A stretch of DNA of 64,000 nucleotides from Okapia johnstoni (taxonomy: Eukaryota > Chordata > Mammalia > Artiodactyla > Giraffidae). Position 1 is the first letter of the stretch; each line of letters opens with the position of its first letter. The notes below the pieces were generated by a model that worked only from the letters and a program-made list of their open reading frames with translations, was not told where the DNA came from and searched no databases. Shown in pieces: positions 37,868-51,603 of the stretch. The stretch covers positions 120,662,213 to 120,726,212 of the forward strand of contig CM044310.1 in the NCBI GenBank assembly GCA_024291935.2, read 5' to 3'. A program made the translations under genes and the position numbers.

Positions 37868-37876
<9 letters not shown>

Positions 37877-37920
<44 letters not shown>
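37877..37920. repeat. (TA)n microsatellite
   Basis: About 20 TA units between two Bov-tA copies in the same orientation. Confidence 0.95.
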
Positions 37921-37924
<4 letters not shown>

Positions 37925-38124
37925 TTTATGTCTGACTCTCTGCAACTCCATGGACTGTAGCCTGTCAGGCTCCTCTGTCCTTGGGATTTCTTAGGCAAGA
38001 ATACTGGAGCAGGTTGCCATTTCCTACTCCAGGGGATCTTCCTGACCCAGGGATCAAACCCATGTCTCCTGTGTCTCCTGAATTGCAGGCTCATTCTTTA
38101 CCTGTGGAGCCATTTGGGAAGCCC
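37925..38124 (-). mobile_element. Second Bov-tA SINE, 3'-truncated
   Basis: It starts within the tail (TATGTCTGACTCTCTGCAAC) and ends at GGAGCCATTTGGGAAGCCC. Its terminal tail appears to have been replaced by the TA repeat. Confidence 0.85.
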
Positions 38125-38577
38125 ATATATATATGGAAGCCCATATATATGTGTGAAATATTATTCAGCCATAAAAAAGAATGAATTTCTGCCACTTGCA
38201 ACAATATGGATGGACCTAGACAGTGTTATGCTTAGTGAAATAAATCAGTGAAAGATACTCGGCTATCAATCATGTGTGGAATCTAAAATTGAATTAAGAG
38301 AATGTATATGACTTATAGAGAGCAAACTGGTGCTTATCAGTGAGGAGATGGGAAGAGGGAGGACCAAGATAGGGGAAAAGATGCATAGAGACAAACTACT
38401 ATGTGAAAAATAAATAAGCGACCAGGATATATTGTACAGGAGAGGAAAATATAGCCACTGTTTTGTAATAACTTTAAGTGAAGTATAATCTATAAAAATA
38501 CTGGCTCACCATTGTATTGAATCACACCTGAAACTAATATAATATGGTAAATCAACTATACTTCAATAAGAAAAAAA

Positions 38578-39120
38578 TAGTGTTGAGTATGGTAGCAGTG
38601 TAAGAGTAAAGGAAAAACACAAATATTTCTCTGATTCCAGGAGGCAAACATTTTCAAATTGATTTTTATCCATTACCTCATCATTAGCATTATAAAAGAT
38701 CTTGGATGTCCACGTCTTCCGAAATGCTTAGTATTGTGACTAGTCTGATTTTAATACCTGACCTTTGAGTACAGTTTATTGGAATCAGCAAGTGAGATAA
38801 ATAATTTTTTTATTCACAAAAAAGGCTTTTTCTCTCCCTCCTTTACTTAGGCAACATGGTTGAGTTTTGCAGGTTAAATGCACAGTCTACACGTCTCCTT
38901 GACAAACCAGTTGCCTGTCCGACTCTACTTGGCACCATACAGGTAGGGAAATCATAAAGAGAAAGAGTGCAGAGCCTCCACCCAGCTCCAATCCCAGTGG
39001 TTATAGGCAGAGTTCAGCAATACAAAGATGGGCTCCCGCTGATCACCTGCTGTGCATTCGGCTGAGGCAGAGATTCCGCTGTGAGTCCAGATTAGCACAT
39101 TTCGGGAGTTTCCGTGTGTA
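38578..39120. other. Intergenic, nothing recognised
   Basis: No coding structure or young repeat seen. Confidence 0.4.
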
Positions 39121-39127
39121 TTTATTT

Positions 39128-39425
39128 TATGTATTATTTTTGTCTGTGCTAGGTCTTCCTTGCTGCGACTGTGTTTTCTCTAGTTATGTGAGCGGGTTCT
39201 ACAGTGCGGGCTCAGAAGTTGTGATGCCCAAGCTTAGTTGCTCTGCTGCATGTGGGATCTTCCAGGACCAGGGATCGAATCCGCGTCCCCGCATTTGCGG
39301 GCTGATTCTTAACCACTTGGCACTTGGGAAGTCTGGGAGATTCTGCAGACACACAGCTTCTACAAAACCTATGACCCCTGTAGCGAAAGCATGGAGCCTT
39401 AACCACTGGACCGCCAGGGAAGTCT
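39128..39425 (-). mobile_element. CHR-type SINE followed by a second partial CHR head
   Basis: The first copy ends ACTTGGGAAGTCTGGG near 39335. A second reverse head piece ends CTGGACCGCCAGGGAAGTCT at 39425. Two insertions or a partial duplication. Confidence 0.75.
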
Positions 39426-39466
39426 CGTGACAATATTTTTATAGGGTGAAAGATAGAAAGAAAGTA

Positions 39467-39668
39467 AAGTCGCTCAGTCGTGTCCGACTCTTTGCGACCC
39501 CATGGACTGTATGTAGTCCACCAGGCTCCTCCGTCCATGGAATTTTCCAGGCAAGAGTACTGGAGTGGGTTGCCATTTCCTTCTCCAGGGGATCTTCTTG
39601 ACCCAGGGATCGAACCCGGGTCTCCTCCATTGCAGGCAGACACTTTACCGTCTGAGCCACCAGGGAAT
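39467..39668 (-). mobile_element. Bov-tA SINE, well preserved
   Basis: GTCGCTCAGTCGTGTCCGAC tail, B-box CAGGGATCGAACCCGGGTCT, head GAGCCACCAGGGAAT. Confidence 0.93.
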
Positions 39669-39768
39669 CTTATAGGGTGAACTTCATTTAAAGTTATTAC
39701 AAAAAATAATGCTGGAGAATATTTCTCGCTAGGTGCCTGTGGCAGGTTTCTCTAACGGTCGCGAAGGA

Positions 39769-40080
39769 AATGGCGACCTTCACTTTCACTTTTTCATTTT
39801 CATGCATTGGAGAAGGAAATGGCGACCCACTCCAGTGTTCTTGCCTGGAGAATCCCAGGGACGGCGGAGCCTGGTGGGCTGCCGTCTATGGGGTCGCACA
39901 GTCGGACACGACTGAAGCGACTTAGCAGCAGCAGCAGCAGCAGGTTGTATTTGGAGAAGGAAATGATAACCCCCTCCAGTATTCTTGCCTGGAGAATCCC
40001 ATGGACAGAGGAGCCTGGCAGGCCATGGTCCGTAGGATCGCAGAGAATCGGACACGACTGAAGCGACTAAACACGCGCTC
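39769..40080 (+). mobile_element. Bov-A2 dimeric SINE beside the ZNF-B promoter
   Basis: Two A units are separated by an internal (AGC)n at 39924-39942. The second ends CACGACTGAAGCGACTAAAC. It sits where a ZNF143-like site would be expected by comparison with ZNF-A and ZNF-C. Confidence 0.9.
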
Positions 40081-40497
40081 ACGCAGGTCAGATTGCCAAC
40101 TTAGAGTTTCAGAGCCAGGGATCCTAAAAACGAAGGAGCCGGAGGCTTCCACAGAGGCCGGTCCAAGATTTGGCGGCGGCACACCTCGTGAAGGTGAAAG
40201 TGGTTCAGTCGTGTCCGACTCTTTGCGACCCCATGGACACTATAGTCCCTGGAATTCTCCAGGCCAGAATACTGGAGCGGGTAGACGTTCCCTTCTCCAG
40301 GGAATCTTCCCAACCCAGGGATCAAACCCAGGTCTCCCCCATTGCAGGCCGGATTCTTTACCAGCTGAGCCACCAGGCGGCGTACCTCGGGGCATCCCAA
40401 AACAGGCAGAGATCCAGATCTCCGCGCCTTACAGACTCCGCTCCATCCAGAGTCCGGTGGCGGCGGCGGCGCGGCGACGCTGAGGGACCCACCACAG
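40081..40497 (+). promoter_or_regulatory. ZNF-B promoter and degraded first exon
   Basis: Text from AGAGTCCGG (40450) to the exon end aligns with the intact ZNF-C first exon, but has three lesions. ATG is GTG at 40457. About 8 extra bases in a GCG-rich run shift the frame. The donor is CAG|GCAAAC (GC, not GT) at 40498. A Bov-tA at 40195-40378 splits the upstream CpG-rich sequence. Transcription may still start here, but this exon cannot supply the usual MAAAA leader. GC-AG introns do occur naturally, so splicing is not excluded. Confidence 0.6.
40195..40378 (-). mobile_element. Bov-tA SINE inside the ZNF-B promoter
   Basis: GTGGTTCAGTCGTGTCCGAC tail and GAGCCACCAGGCGGC head, flanked by GGCGGC-type text on both sides (40172 and 40376), possibly a target duplication. 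Confidence 0.9.
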
Positions 40498-40529
40498 GCA
40501 AACGAAACGTTCGTCCTCCTAGCAGTCAC

Positions 40530-40576
40530 CGCCCTCGCCACACCAGACTAAATCCCCGAGTGCCCGCAGCCCAGGC
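40530..40576 (+). repeat. Left copy of a ~47-bp repeat bracketing the LTR
   Basis: CCCTCGCCACACCAGAC to CAGCCCAGGC matches 41119-41167 with three substitutions and one 2-bp gap. It is ancestral KRAB-gene intron sequence, also seen next to the ZNF-A and ZNF-C first exons. Confidence 0.75.
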
Positions 40577-41118
40577 TGTAAGGTATAGTTCAAGACGAGG
40601 CAATGAAGAAAGGAAGACGACCTCAACGGAGACAGGTTACCTTTATTCAGGCAAGGAGGGGCGACTGTCGGTCTAACGACCAGGCTGAGCACGTGCGGGA
40701 TCAGGGAGGCTTCATATTTAAGGGGGGTGTTTGCAGAAGCTATACGGGAAGATTTAGTCAGGTGGGGCGTTCCTGGGTAATCTTGAGCTGAGATGGCAGT
40801 TTGCGGATGAACATGGGCGGGGGCCCAGGGGGTGGAGGGTCCCGGGCTGATGCAATCTGCCCGTAGTATCGGGGTGGGACTTAAAGTTCAGTTTTGTCAT
40901 CCCCGAAGTCAGGTGGTTCAGCAAGGGCCCTTGAGGTCGTTATCTTCTTTTCTAGGCCCTAGGACTCCTTCATTTGAGACCCTGAAATCATAAAAAGATG
41001 GGAAATGGCGCCATCTCTCTCTGGCTACTTTGTGTTGGGTCGGGCCACAGCTCTGGGTCTGGAACGGAGGATTGTCCTAGGGCCCAGGGTCCCCTTTTTC
41101 CAGGGTCCCCTCCCAGCA
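40577..41118 (-). mobile_element. LTR-like element in ZNF-B intron 1
   Basis: On the minus strand it begins TGCTGGGAGGGG and ends ACTATACCTTACA, giving TG...CA ends. AATAAAGGTAACC lies about 70 bp before the 3' end (signal complement at 40642-40647) and a TATA-like ATATGAAGC near 40710. No viral genes. It is bracketed by a near-direct repeat of about 47 bp, which is far longer than a normal LTR target duplication. Confidence 0.55.
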
Positions 41119-41167
41119 CCCTCGCCACACCAGACACTAAATTCCCGAATGCCCACAGCCCAGGCTC
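41119..41167 (+). repeat. Right copy of the ~47-bp repeat
   Basis: CCCTCGCCACACCAGACAC to CAGCCCAGGC, then normal intron text (GGTGGGGCGGTCGTGGCTGG) that continues the alignment with ZNF-C. Confidence 0.75.
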
Positions 41168-41729
41168 AAGGGTCCAGGATGGTGGGGCGGTCGTGGCTGG
41201 AGCCTTGTGTCTGACAGACAGTGTGGGGGCTCAGACATTTTGAGCTCATCTGGGTCCTGGGCTCGCCAAGGGTACTAAGCGTCCTGAGCCAAGGATGGTG
41301 GCCATGGTTGTCTCAAATTCTCAAATGACCTCCCTTTTCCCACAGATTTCCGTACGGTGGAATCGCTTAGTGATAGTTGTTCATGCAGTTTATTTCAGGG
41401 TCTCCTTAGTCCTCACCCCACTCTTATGGTCTCTGGAATAATAGGGTCCTGGTATTGTCCTGCCCCTCTTCCAGGCCTTGGGCCTGGGGACCATGAACAC
41501 ATTCCAGGCCTAGAGTTATATAGAGTGGTTTCCATTGTTGGCAATCAGTTGAATGAGATAAGGAAAGTACCAGCTTAGGCATAAGTACCAGAAAGTACAA
41601 AGTCCTGGAGGGGAGGTAGAGACGGCTCAAGGACCTGCAGGTATCTTTTCTTTCTTGTGGGACTGGGAGCAGCGGAGCAGGAGGTAGTTCTGGAACTGCC
41701 TTGTGAGAATTGGATGTTTCCTGTGGAGG

Positions 41730-41945
41730 TGGTGGCTCAGACGGTAAAGAAATCTGCCCTGCAATGCAGAAGACCCAGGGTTGGAACCCTGGGTTGGGAA
41801 GATCCCCGAGTCGGGAAGATCCCCTTGAGTAGGGAATGGCAACCCACTCCAGTATTCTTGCCTGGAGGATTCCATGGACAGAGGAGCCCGGTGGGCTATA
41901 GTCCATGGGGTCACAAAGAGTGGGACACCCCTGAGTGACTAATAC
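41730..41945 (+). mobile_element. Bov-tA SINE in ZNF-B intron
   Basis: GGTGGTGGCTCAGACGGTAA head. An AAGATCCCCGAGTCGGG/AAGATCCCCTTGAG local duplication lies in the body. Tail GAGTGGGACACCCCTGAGTG. Confidence 0.9.
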
Positions 41946-42869
41946 TTTCTGAAGGTGTTGGGAGCAATGAGAGATTTGGAGCAGTGGAGACAGGTGATCT
42001 GCCCCAGGTTGCAACATGCTGTGTTGCTGCAGCATTGAGAACAGTACTGGCCTCAGGGTGGTGATCAGAAGGGCAAGGAGGAGGATACTGCTATAGTCTG
42101 GGTGAGAGTGCTGGTTGCTGGACCAAGGTGGTGGCCATGGGAGAAGTGGCTGGATTCTGGATTGGTGTTTTAGGTATGGCAACTTGGATTTTCTGATTTT
42201 GAGGTTGAGAGGAGGAGAGGTAGGAGTCATAGATCAAGTGAAAGTTGTGTTTTTGCATCTGAAGCCTCCACCAACTGAGATGGGGATGTCCATAGTCATG
42301 GTAATTTTCTTTGGGGGTATCAGAAGTTTTATTCTTGGCCTCTTAAGGGTATGAGATGTTTCAGAGGACTGTTTGTGGGCATCTGGAACTCTGAGGAGGA
42401 GTTTGGGATGCAGGCTTATCCAAAAGGTAGTGGAGCTGGATGCAGAGGCATCATCAGGAGTATTTCAAAGAAGCTAGTGCTCTACCAACTCACCAGGATT
42501 TTGTGGTAACCCTTTGTGGGACTTGGGGTGTTCTAGTCTGGCTACGAGATCAGATCTGAGACACAAATAGTCATCTGGAAAACTCACAGATGGTGCAAAG
42601 GGCAGGTGTTGGGCTTTGAATGAGGGTTAGGTGGAGAGGAAAGCTATGACTTGTGAGGGTTCATCAAATGCAGCACAAGTGGAGGCAGCCATGGGTATCT
42701 GAGATCTGATGTGGTTCTCAGTAGATGAGGTTGAAGCAAGGGACAGTCAAGAAAGGAGGCTTTCATAGTGGGACTCTAGGCTGCCTTTGTCAGTGGGGAC
42801 TTTCACTGTCTCGGGTGAAACTTGATCATGTTTGAACTCGGCAAGCATTGTATAGATCACATATGCTGA
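41946..42869. other. ZNF-B intron, nothing recognised
   Basis: G-rich non-coding intron sequence. No exon seen. Confidence 0.4.
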
Positions 42870-45269
<2,400 letters not shown>

Positions 45270-47335
45270 GTTGTTGGCATGGAACAGAAGATGAGGAGGC
45301 CCCTTCTGAGCAGAGTTTATCTGTAGAAGCAGAGTCACAGGTCAGGGTTTCTAAGGCAGGTTCATCCACCCAGAAGATCCAGCCCTGTGAGATGTGTGTC
45401 CGCATTTTAAAAGATACTTTTCACCCAGCTGAGCACCGAACAATATACTCTTTTCAGAAGCCAGGCTGGGGTGGTACATGTTTGAGACACTTCTGTTCCA
45501 GTGCAGACTTTCACTGGCAGCAGAGGGATGACAGTGGAGAGAAGCCCTGGGAAAGAGATGTGGACAGGGTCTCATTTGTGAGGAGCCACAACCTCTTTGT
45601 GTCAGGGAAGCCTTTCACTGGTAGGGAAGTTGGGGAGAACTGCCCAGCCACCTTGGGCCTTCTCCAGCACCAGGCCACAACCAACAATGAGGAATCACAG
45701 AGTGGCAGGAAGGGTGGGCAGGCCTTTCACAGTGAAAAAAGTCATTACAAGAGGGGTGAATGTGAAAAAGTTGACAGCCACAACCACAATCTTGCCCAAG
45801 ATCAAAATGTCTGCTCTAAAGAAGGGCTTTATCCGTGTAACAAATGTAGTAAAGGCTTCAACTGCAACTACAGACTTGTTGAGCACCAGCAAATTTGCAC
45901 TGGACAAAGGCCGTATGAATGTGGTGAATGTGGGGAATTCTTTAGCCAAATCTCTGGCCTTATTAAACACCAGAGAATTCACAGTGGTACAAAGCCTTCT
46001 GGATGCAGAGAATGTGGAAAATTATTTACCCACAATTTTAGTCTTACAAAACACCAGAGAATTCACACTGGAGAAAGGACTTGTGAATTCAGAAACGTCT
46101 TCAGTCATAAATCCAAACTCATTCACCGACAGAGACAATTTACTGGAGGAATTCATTTTAAATGTGGTGAATGTAGGAAATTCTTTAGCTACAAATCTAA
46201 GCTCGTTGAACACCAGGTAGTTCACACTAAAGAAAGACCTGATGAATGCACCAAATGTGAGAAGACTTTTAGACACAGCTCTAGCCTGTCCCAGCACCAA
46301 AGAGTTCACACTGGAGAAAGGCCTTATGAATACAGTGAATGTGGGAAATCTTTTAGCTGCAAATATGACCTCATTCAACACCAGGGAACTCACAGTGGAG
46401 AAAGGCCTTATGTGTGCAGTGAATGTGGAAAGTCCTTTAGAAATTTGTCTAACCTCTTTCAGATCCGGAGTATTCATACTGGTGAAAGACCGTATGAGTG
46501 CAGTGTTTGTGGAAAATCCTTTAGTCGCAAATTTGTCTTCATTGAACATCAGAGAGTTCACACTGGAGAAAGACCTTTTGAGTGCACTGAATGTGGAATA
46601 TCCTTTACTCGAAAATCTGAGCTCATTCAACATCAGAGAATTCATTCTGGCACAAGACCTTATGAGCACAGTGAATGTAGGAAATCTTTTAGACAACACT
46701 CTAGCCTTATTCACCACCAGAGAACTCATTCTAGAGAAAAGCCATATGAGTGTAATGAATGTGGAAAATCCTTTAGCAAAAATGCTAGCCTTATTCGACA
46801 TCAGAGAGTCTACACTGGAGAAAAGCCATATGATTGTAACGAATGTGGAAAATCCTTTAGCCAAAGTGGTAACCTCATTCAATACCAGAGAAGTCACACT
46901 GGTGGGAGGCTTTATGAGTGCAGTGACTGTGAGAAATCCTTTAGCTGTAAATCTAGCCTCCTTAGACACCAGAGAGTTCACACTGGAGAAAGACCTTATG
47001 AGTGTAGTAAATGTGAGAAATCCTTTAGCCACAAATATAGCTGCCTTAGACACCAGAGAGTCCACACTGGAGAAAGACCTTATGAGTGTTGTGAATGTGA
47101 GAAATCCTTTAGCCGCAAATCTCACCTCCTTATACACCAGAGAGTCCACACTGGAGAAAGACCTTATGAGTGTTGTGAATGTGAGAAATCCTTTAGCCAC
47201 AAATCTAGCCTCCTTAGACACCAGAGAATCCACACTGGAGAAAGACCTTATGGGTGTTGTGAATGTGAGAAATCCTTTAGCCACAAATTTAGCCTCCTTA
47301 GACACCAGAGAGTTCACACTGGAGGAAAGTCTTAA
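45270..47335 (+). CDS. ZNF-B zinc-finger exon, 18 units
   Basis: Acceptor TCTGCTTTCAG at 45259-45269. The linker opens CWHGTEDEEAPSEQSLSVEA and contains CEMCVRILKDTFHPAEH, typical of the ZNF211/ZNF551 group. Eighteen C2H2 units start near residue 228. About eleven keep all ligands (2, 3, 5, 6, 9, 10, 14-18). Unit 1 ends in CT, unit 4 is shortened, unit 7 is YEYSEC, unit 8 has QIRSIH, unit 11 is YEHSEC, unit 12 ends VYT and unit 13 has IQYQRSH. Units 14-18 (46913-47332) are near-identical 84-bp copies. The frame is open to TAA at 47333. Expected role: DNA-binding nuclear repressor; target unknown. Orthologue not certain. Confidence 0.9.
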
Positions 47336-48040
47336 ATGTTCAGGGAATGTTTTATTTCCTCACTCAGGATACAACACTGGAGGAGACTGTGTGAGCGCCA
47401 TTTACCTGAATTTAAACCTCTCTAATTCAAGCATGCATCATGCAAGATTCCTCATAAGTTTCAGTTACATCTGCAACTTTAAGGAAATGCATTGTACTTT
47501 CTAACCTGCCCAGAGCTGTTAGATTTATGTCACACTCCGTTTCTGGCTGAAGCCATTTCACCTCTGTACATCAGTCACCATTCCAACAGTCTCAGGAAAA
47601 CTGACCTCTGTGTTCTCGCATTTGCTTGAGGAAGTTATAAATAGCCCAGGCCCTTAGCCAGATCGCCATTCCTTTCTCTGATTTTTCAGGGAATGGGCCT
47701 GACCCAGTTTTGGTCCAAAGGACCTAAACTCAGCTTTCTAAGAAGAACTACCTTTTTCAGGGACATTATTGTTCTCATGTCATACTTGTGATGAATTTTT
47801 CCAGGTTCTAATTTACTACCTGGAAACTGCTTGCTGCACATTGCTCTGGTTTGTGATCTTTTGTAAAGGCCCGCTCTTGTAACTTTAATTTTGGCGGGTC
47901 TATCTGTCATCCACAGGGGTTTGGAAGCAGAATTGTGATCGATGAGCATGTAGGAGTGAACAGATTTTGTGGGAATCCCAAACTTTCTGTGCTTTCTGGG
48001 ACCTTATTATGGCAGGAAATAAACGGCTCTTTGTCCAGCT
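47336..48040 (+). other. ZNF-B 3'UTR
   Basis: Non-coding sequence after the stop. Blocks such as GACCCAGTTTTGGTCCAAAGG (47700) match the ZNF-A 3'UTR near 17385. Confidence 0.6.
48018..48023 (+). promoter_or_regulatory. ZNF-B polyadenylation signal
   Basis: Canonical AATAAA about 680 bp after the stop, at the position matching the ZNF-A signal. Confidence 0.6.
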
Positions 48041-48460
48041 GTGGTCTAATTTGCATTGCTCCCCAAGGCCTTGCAAGAAAGACTGCAGGGCCTTGTGGTC
48101 CTAATTGCTGAACTGCTGCCAGGATTTGTGGAGAGGTCGGAAGTCATCCTAAAGAGGAGACCTTTGTTTTGAGGACCCCCAGAGCTTCTGTGAGTAACAT
48201 GAAAATTTTATTCCCTTGTTTACGTACTTCCTCCCCCACTGAAGGGGCTTTCCCCCAGGTTCTGTGCCATGATGTACACATTTTCATAGGCTAGTGTCAT
48301 TTATTGTTAGACTATGAGGATCAGGTAGAATCATTATTTGTGTTACTCAGCCAAACTCAAGTCCACTTGCCCAGGTGTAGCACAGCCAGTCTGCTGACTC
48401 CAGGTGGTGGTGAAGTGAAGCATAGCATTGATTGCAGGGCACTAAGCAAGGAGAGGGGTT

Positions 48461-48634
48461 CCCAGGGGGCTCGGTGGTAAAGAATCCACCTGCAATGCAG
48501 AAGGCGCAGGTTCGATCCCTGGAGGAGGAAATTCTCTTGCCCAGAGAATACCATGGACAGAGAAGCCTGGTGGGATACAGTCCATAGAGTTGCAAAGAGG
48601 CAGACATGACTGAAGGGACTGAGCACGCACATAC
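48461..48634 (+). mobile_element. Bov-tA SINE, internally shortened
   Basis: TTCCCAGGGGGCTCGGTGGT head, CAGGTTCGATCCCTGGAGGAG shows loss of the middle, tail AGGCAGACATGACTGAAGGG. Confidence 0.88.
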
Positions 48635-48988
48635 AGAAGCAAGGAGAATGGGAATGTGCAGCTAATGTTCAAAAGTCCTGAACTGCCCAGTGGATTTCAG
48701 GGAAGAGTTTTTAAAGGCATCTAGTTTGAGTGTTTCTGCTTGTGGACTTTCTTCTGATTGCTTAGTATTGAGTTAACAGGGTGATGTTTCGGTTTTCTTA
48801 ATCATCAACCTGCTAGTTTCAACCAGCCTGGGGTCTGTGTGCTTGTGGTCAGCATGTAGTCACCATTGTCCACCTGGGTGGGGGTCTTGGTTTCTACAGA
48901 ACAGCTCAAAGGTATGTGTCAGATTGTTCTATGTATCCCTGGAGGAGGAACTAGGACTCGGCTTTATTGCTGAGCTGTTGTTTATGAT

Positions 48989-49203
48989 GGGCTTCCCAGG
49001 GGGCTCAGTGGTAAAGAATCCACCTGCCAAGCTGGAGACGTGGGTTTGATCCCTGGGTTGGGAAGATCCCCTGGAGAAGGAAATGGCAACCCACTCCAGT
49101 ATTCCTGACTGGAGAATCTGATGGACAGCAGAGCCTGGTGGGCTACAGTCCATGGGGTTGCAAAAGAGTCAGACAGAACTTAGAGACTAAGTAGCAGCAA
49201 TGG
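48989..49203 (+). mobile_element. Bov-tA SINE
   Basis: GGGCTTCCCAGGGGGCTCAG head to GTCAGACAGAACTTAGAGAC tail with a short AGCAGCA end. Confidence 0.9.
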
Positions 49204-49549
49204 CAGCATTGTTTAAGCTGTCATTACTTTTCTTTCTTGACTGCTTTTCCTTTGCTTCTCTATTCCCTCACTTCCTTAATTAGGAGCTGCTTGAATCTGT
49301 TCTTTGGACCTGAGGGAAAGCCTTGGAAACTAAAGCATTTTTCTATCAATACTAACAAACAAGGGACATGGAGGAATTTTAATGCCCAGGAGGACCCACA
49401 GGGTCCTGCTTTTATCTGATAGTCCTCAATTCTTAGTGGAAAAGGGACAGGACAAGAAAAGGAATACAATTTTGAGTAGAGATGTTAACCATAAATTTGG
49501 CAGGGGAACTCAGTTTTAAAGGGGGTTGGTTTCACTGGTGCAGAAGCAC

Positions 49550-49985
49550 CGGATTACTAGGGGGTTGAGAAGACTGCAGTAAATTGGACAGAATATGCCT
49601 CTTCTGAAAGTTCATCCGCAAATGTTCCAGTGACCATATACTGAGGGATCAACGTGTAAGAAATTCTTGGACCTCTGTAACCGTATTTCCTATAGGTGAG
49701 CTTTGTGGCTCCTGTAGCATTTCTGTGCTGTTCCCTCACAGCCACTGCTCTAGTGGCAGGAGAGCAAGGATAGAGGGGCAGTCCTGTAGCTCAAGGATAC
49801 GTCTTTTGTGACCCAGCCAGCCGTTCTGTTGATTCAAGTGGCAATATTGCTTGCCAATATTTGCTGCCACTGAGGCAAGGCTGCTTCCCAGGGCATAAGG
49901 AGAGAGATGGTAGAGACCATACAGGGTTCCCAACCTAATTAACCAGGAGAAGTGGGACGTCTAGGCTTTTATTTGAAACCACTTT
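49550..49985. repeat. ZNF-B 3' flank paralogous to ZNF-A 3' flank
   Basis: Counterpart of 18000-18430 (shared AGGCAAGGCTGCTTC and CCAGTGACC-type blocks). Non-coding. Confidence 0.65.
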
Positions 49986-51250
49986 TTCAGGCTTTATTTA
50001 GATTTAGCAAAGGGTAAGATAACCCTTGAACAACACGGATTATATAACTGACGTACTACAAAATGCCCTTACCTAATGGGTACAATTTGATAAACTTTGA
50101 CATTTGTGTAAAGCTGTGAAACCATCATCACAGTCATGAAAGTTAATTTAACTCTCACATGTTTACCTCATGCCTTTTTGGAATTTCATTCCCTACTCTC
50201 CTTAGCCCTACAGATAGTCATTGATTCATTTACTTATTTTCCTTTATAATAGGTTAGTTTGTTATTTCTGTAATGTTAAATAGGCACCATAAGATGTATA
50301 TCCTTTTTTAAAAAACTGATTTACTTCATGCTGCACGATTATTTTGCGATTCGACAATGATGCTTATGTGAGTAGTTAATTTTTTTTTTAATTGCTGAGT
50401 AATCTTCTGTTCTTTGGATAACCACCTTATTTATCCATTCATCTGTGTATGGACATTGGGTTATTTCCAGGTTTGGGGTATTACAAATAAAACTGCTTTA
50501 AATACTTGCATCCATTCTTTGTGTGAATATGTTGTATTTCCCAGACTGTTGCTTGTGTGGGTAGATGTTTAACATCTGCCCATGTCTGATCTAAAACGTG
50601 TGTTCCCTTTTGTCTTTCCACCTGTGTATGAGAAGTGCAGTTCCTGTACAATGTAGCCAATGCTTGATATATTCGATCTTTTAAAGTTTCAGGCCTTAAA
50701 ATGAGTGTGTGGTTGTAGCTCTTTGGTTTTATTCCCATTTTCCTAAGAATTCATGATGTTGGGCATTTTTGCATGCATTTATTTGCTCTCTGTTTATTTT
50801 CTTTGGTAAAAAGACTACTTATAACTTTTGACTGCTTTCTTTTTATGTATTTACTTATTATTTTAACAAATAAGACAGTGTAGCAACAAAGACACATGTT
50901 GGAATTCCACTTTTTCTTCAGCAATGTGACTTCTTTATCTTACGGTACAGTTGTTTTTGAATACTGGAAGGAAATTATTTGTCCTCAATTTTTTGCCCTG
51001 TGCACAACCTGAAGTCCACATGTACCATATACTTTTATATTTAATCTGCATTATTAACACATTCTCCACTACGTTAAGACTAAATATTCAGTAATACATT
51101 AAATCAGTCCTAGGTTTGTAGTCTTTGTGTTAATTTCCCTGGTGTAAATATTCCTGTCATGGCCAATTTCTTTTTATCTTTTTTTTTTTTTTATATTGTC
51201 ACGGTCAATTTCAAACCACCAAATGTTGTCACTGAACATGAAATTGGTAA
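49986..51250 (-). mobile_element. Old L1 3'UTR fragment, antisense
   Basis: L1-type reverse text (ACATTGGGTTATTTCCAGGT, AAACTTTGACATTTGTG). It continues in parallel with 18450-19500 downstream of ZNF-A and ends with a shared block around TTTCAAACCACCAAATGTTG. Confidence 0.62.
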
Positions 51251-51408
51251 GATATTTCAGTAGCACATCATTAATTATTTCCAACATGCTGATACAGTAG
51301 CCAAAAATAACCACAAAAAACAGATAATAACAAAAGAGTCAAGTGATTAGAAAGTGTCATGTTTTAAATATTTGCTTGTTAAAAACAGTTTGATTTAAAT
51401 TAACTATG

Positions 51409-51515
51409 GGAATTCCCTGGCAGTGCAGGGATTAGGACTTGGCAATTTCACTGCTGTAGGCCTGGATTCAGTGTTTGCTCAGGGAAGATCCTACAAGCTG
51501 CAAGGCATGGCAAAA

Positions 51516-51518
<3 letters not shown>
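51409..51518 (+). mobile_element. CHR-type SINE
   Basis: GGGAATTCCCTGGCAGTGCAG head, worn B-box, end GGCATGGCAAAATAG directly followed by the GT run. Confidence 0.75.
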
Positions 51519-51597
<79 letters not shown>

Positions 51598-51603
51598 TGT
51601 GTG
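51519..51603. repeat. Long (GT)n microsatellite
   Basis: About 42 GT units with one AT near the right end. The longest dinucleotide tract in the window and likely polymorphic. Confidence 0.97.

Larger units (their letters stand above)
37545..38577 (+). mobile_element. L1 3' end interrupted by two SINEs and a TA repeat
   Basis: The left part (ACTGTTTACAATAACCAAGA, to about 37645) and the right part (TATTATTCAGCCATAAAAAAG onward from 38155) are consecutive text of an L1 3' region. The final AATCAACTATACTTCAATAAG is a common L1 terminus. Bov-tA sequences and a TA microsatellite lie between. Confidence 0.82.

Noticed and set aside
40170..40676. 168-codon frame over the ZNF-B promoter
   Set aside because: It crosses a Bov-tA, GC-rich promoter and LTR sequence, and has no domain or homology to the paralogous promoters' coding exon.
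46022..47317. 431-codon open frame on the minus strand across the ZNF-B finger array
   Set aside because: It is a shadow of the 84-bp finger repeats: the regular codon pattern keeps the antisense frame free of stops. No domain and no separate start context.
46913..47332. Regular ~84-bp repeats that could be mistaken for a CRISPR-like or satellite array
   Set aside because: Each unit encodes one C2H2 finger and linker in frame, and the genome is mammalian.
46242..47504. 420-codon plus-strand frame overlapping the ZNF-B fingers
   Set aside because: Same repeat effect in the +1 frame. The frame used by the C2H2 motifs is the real one.
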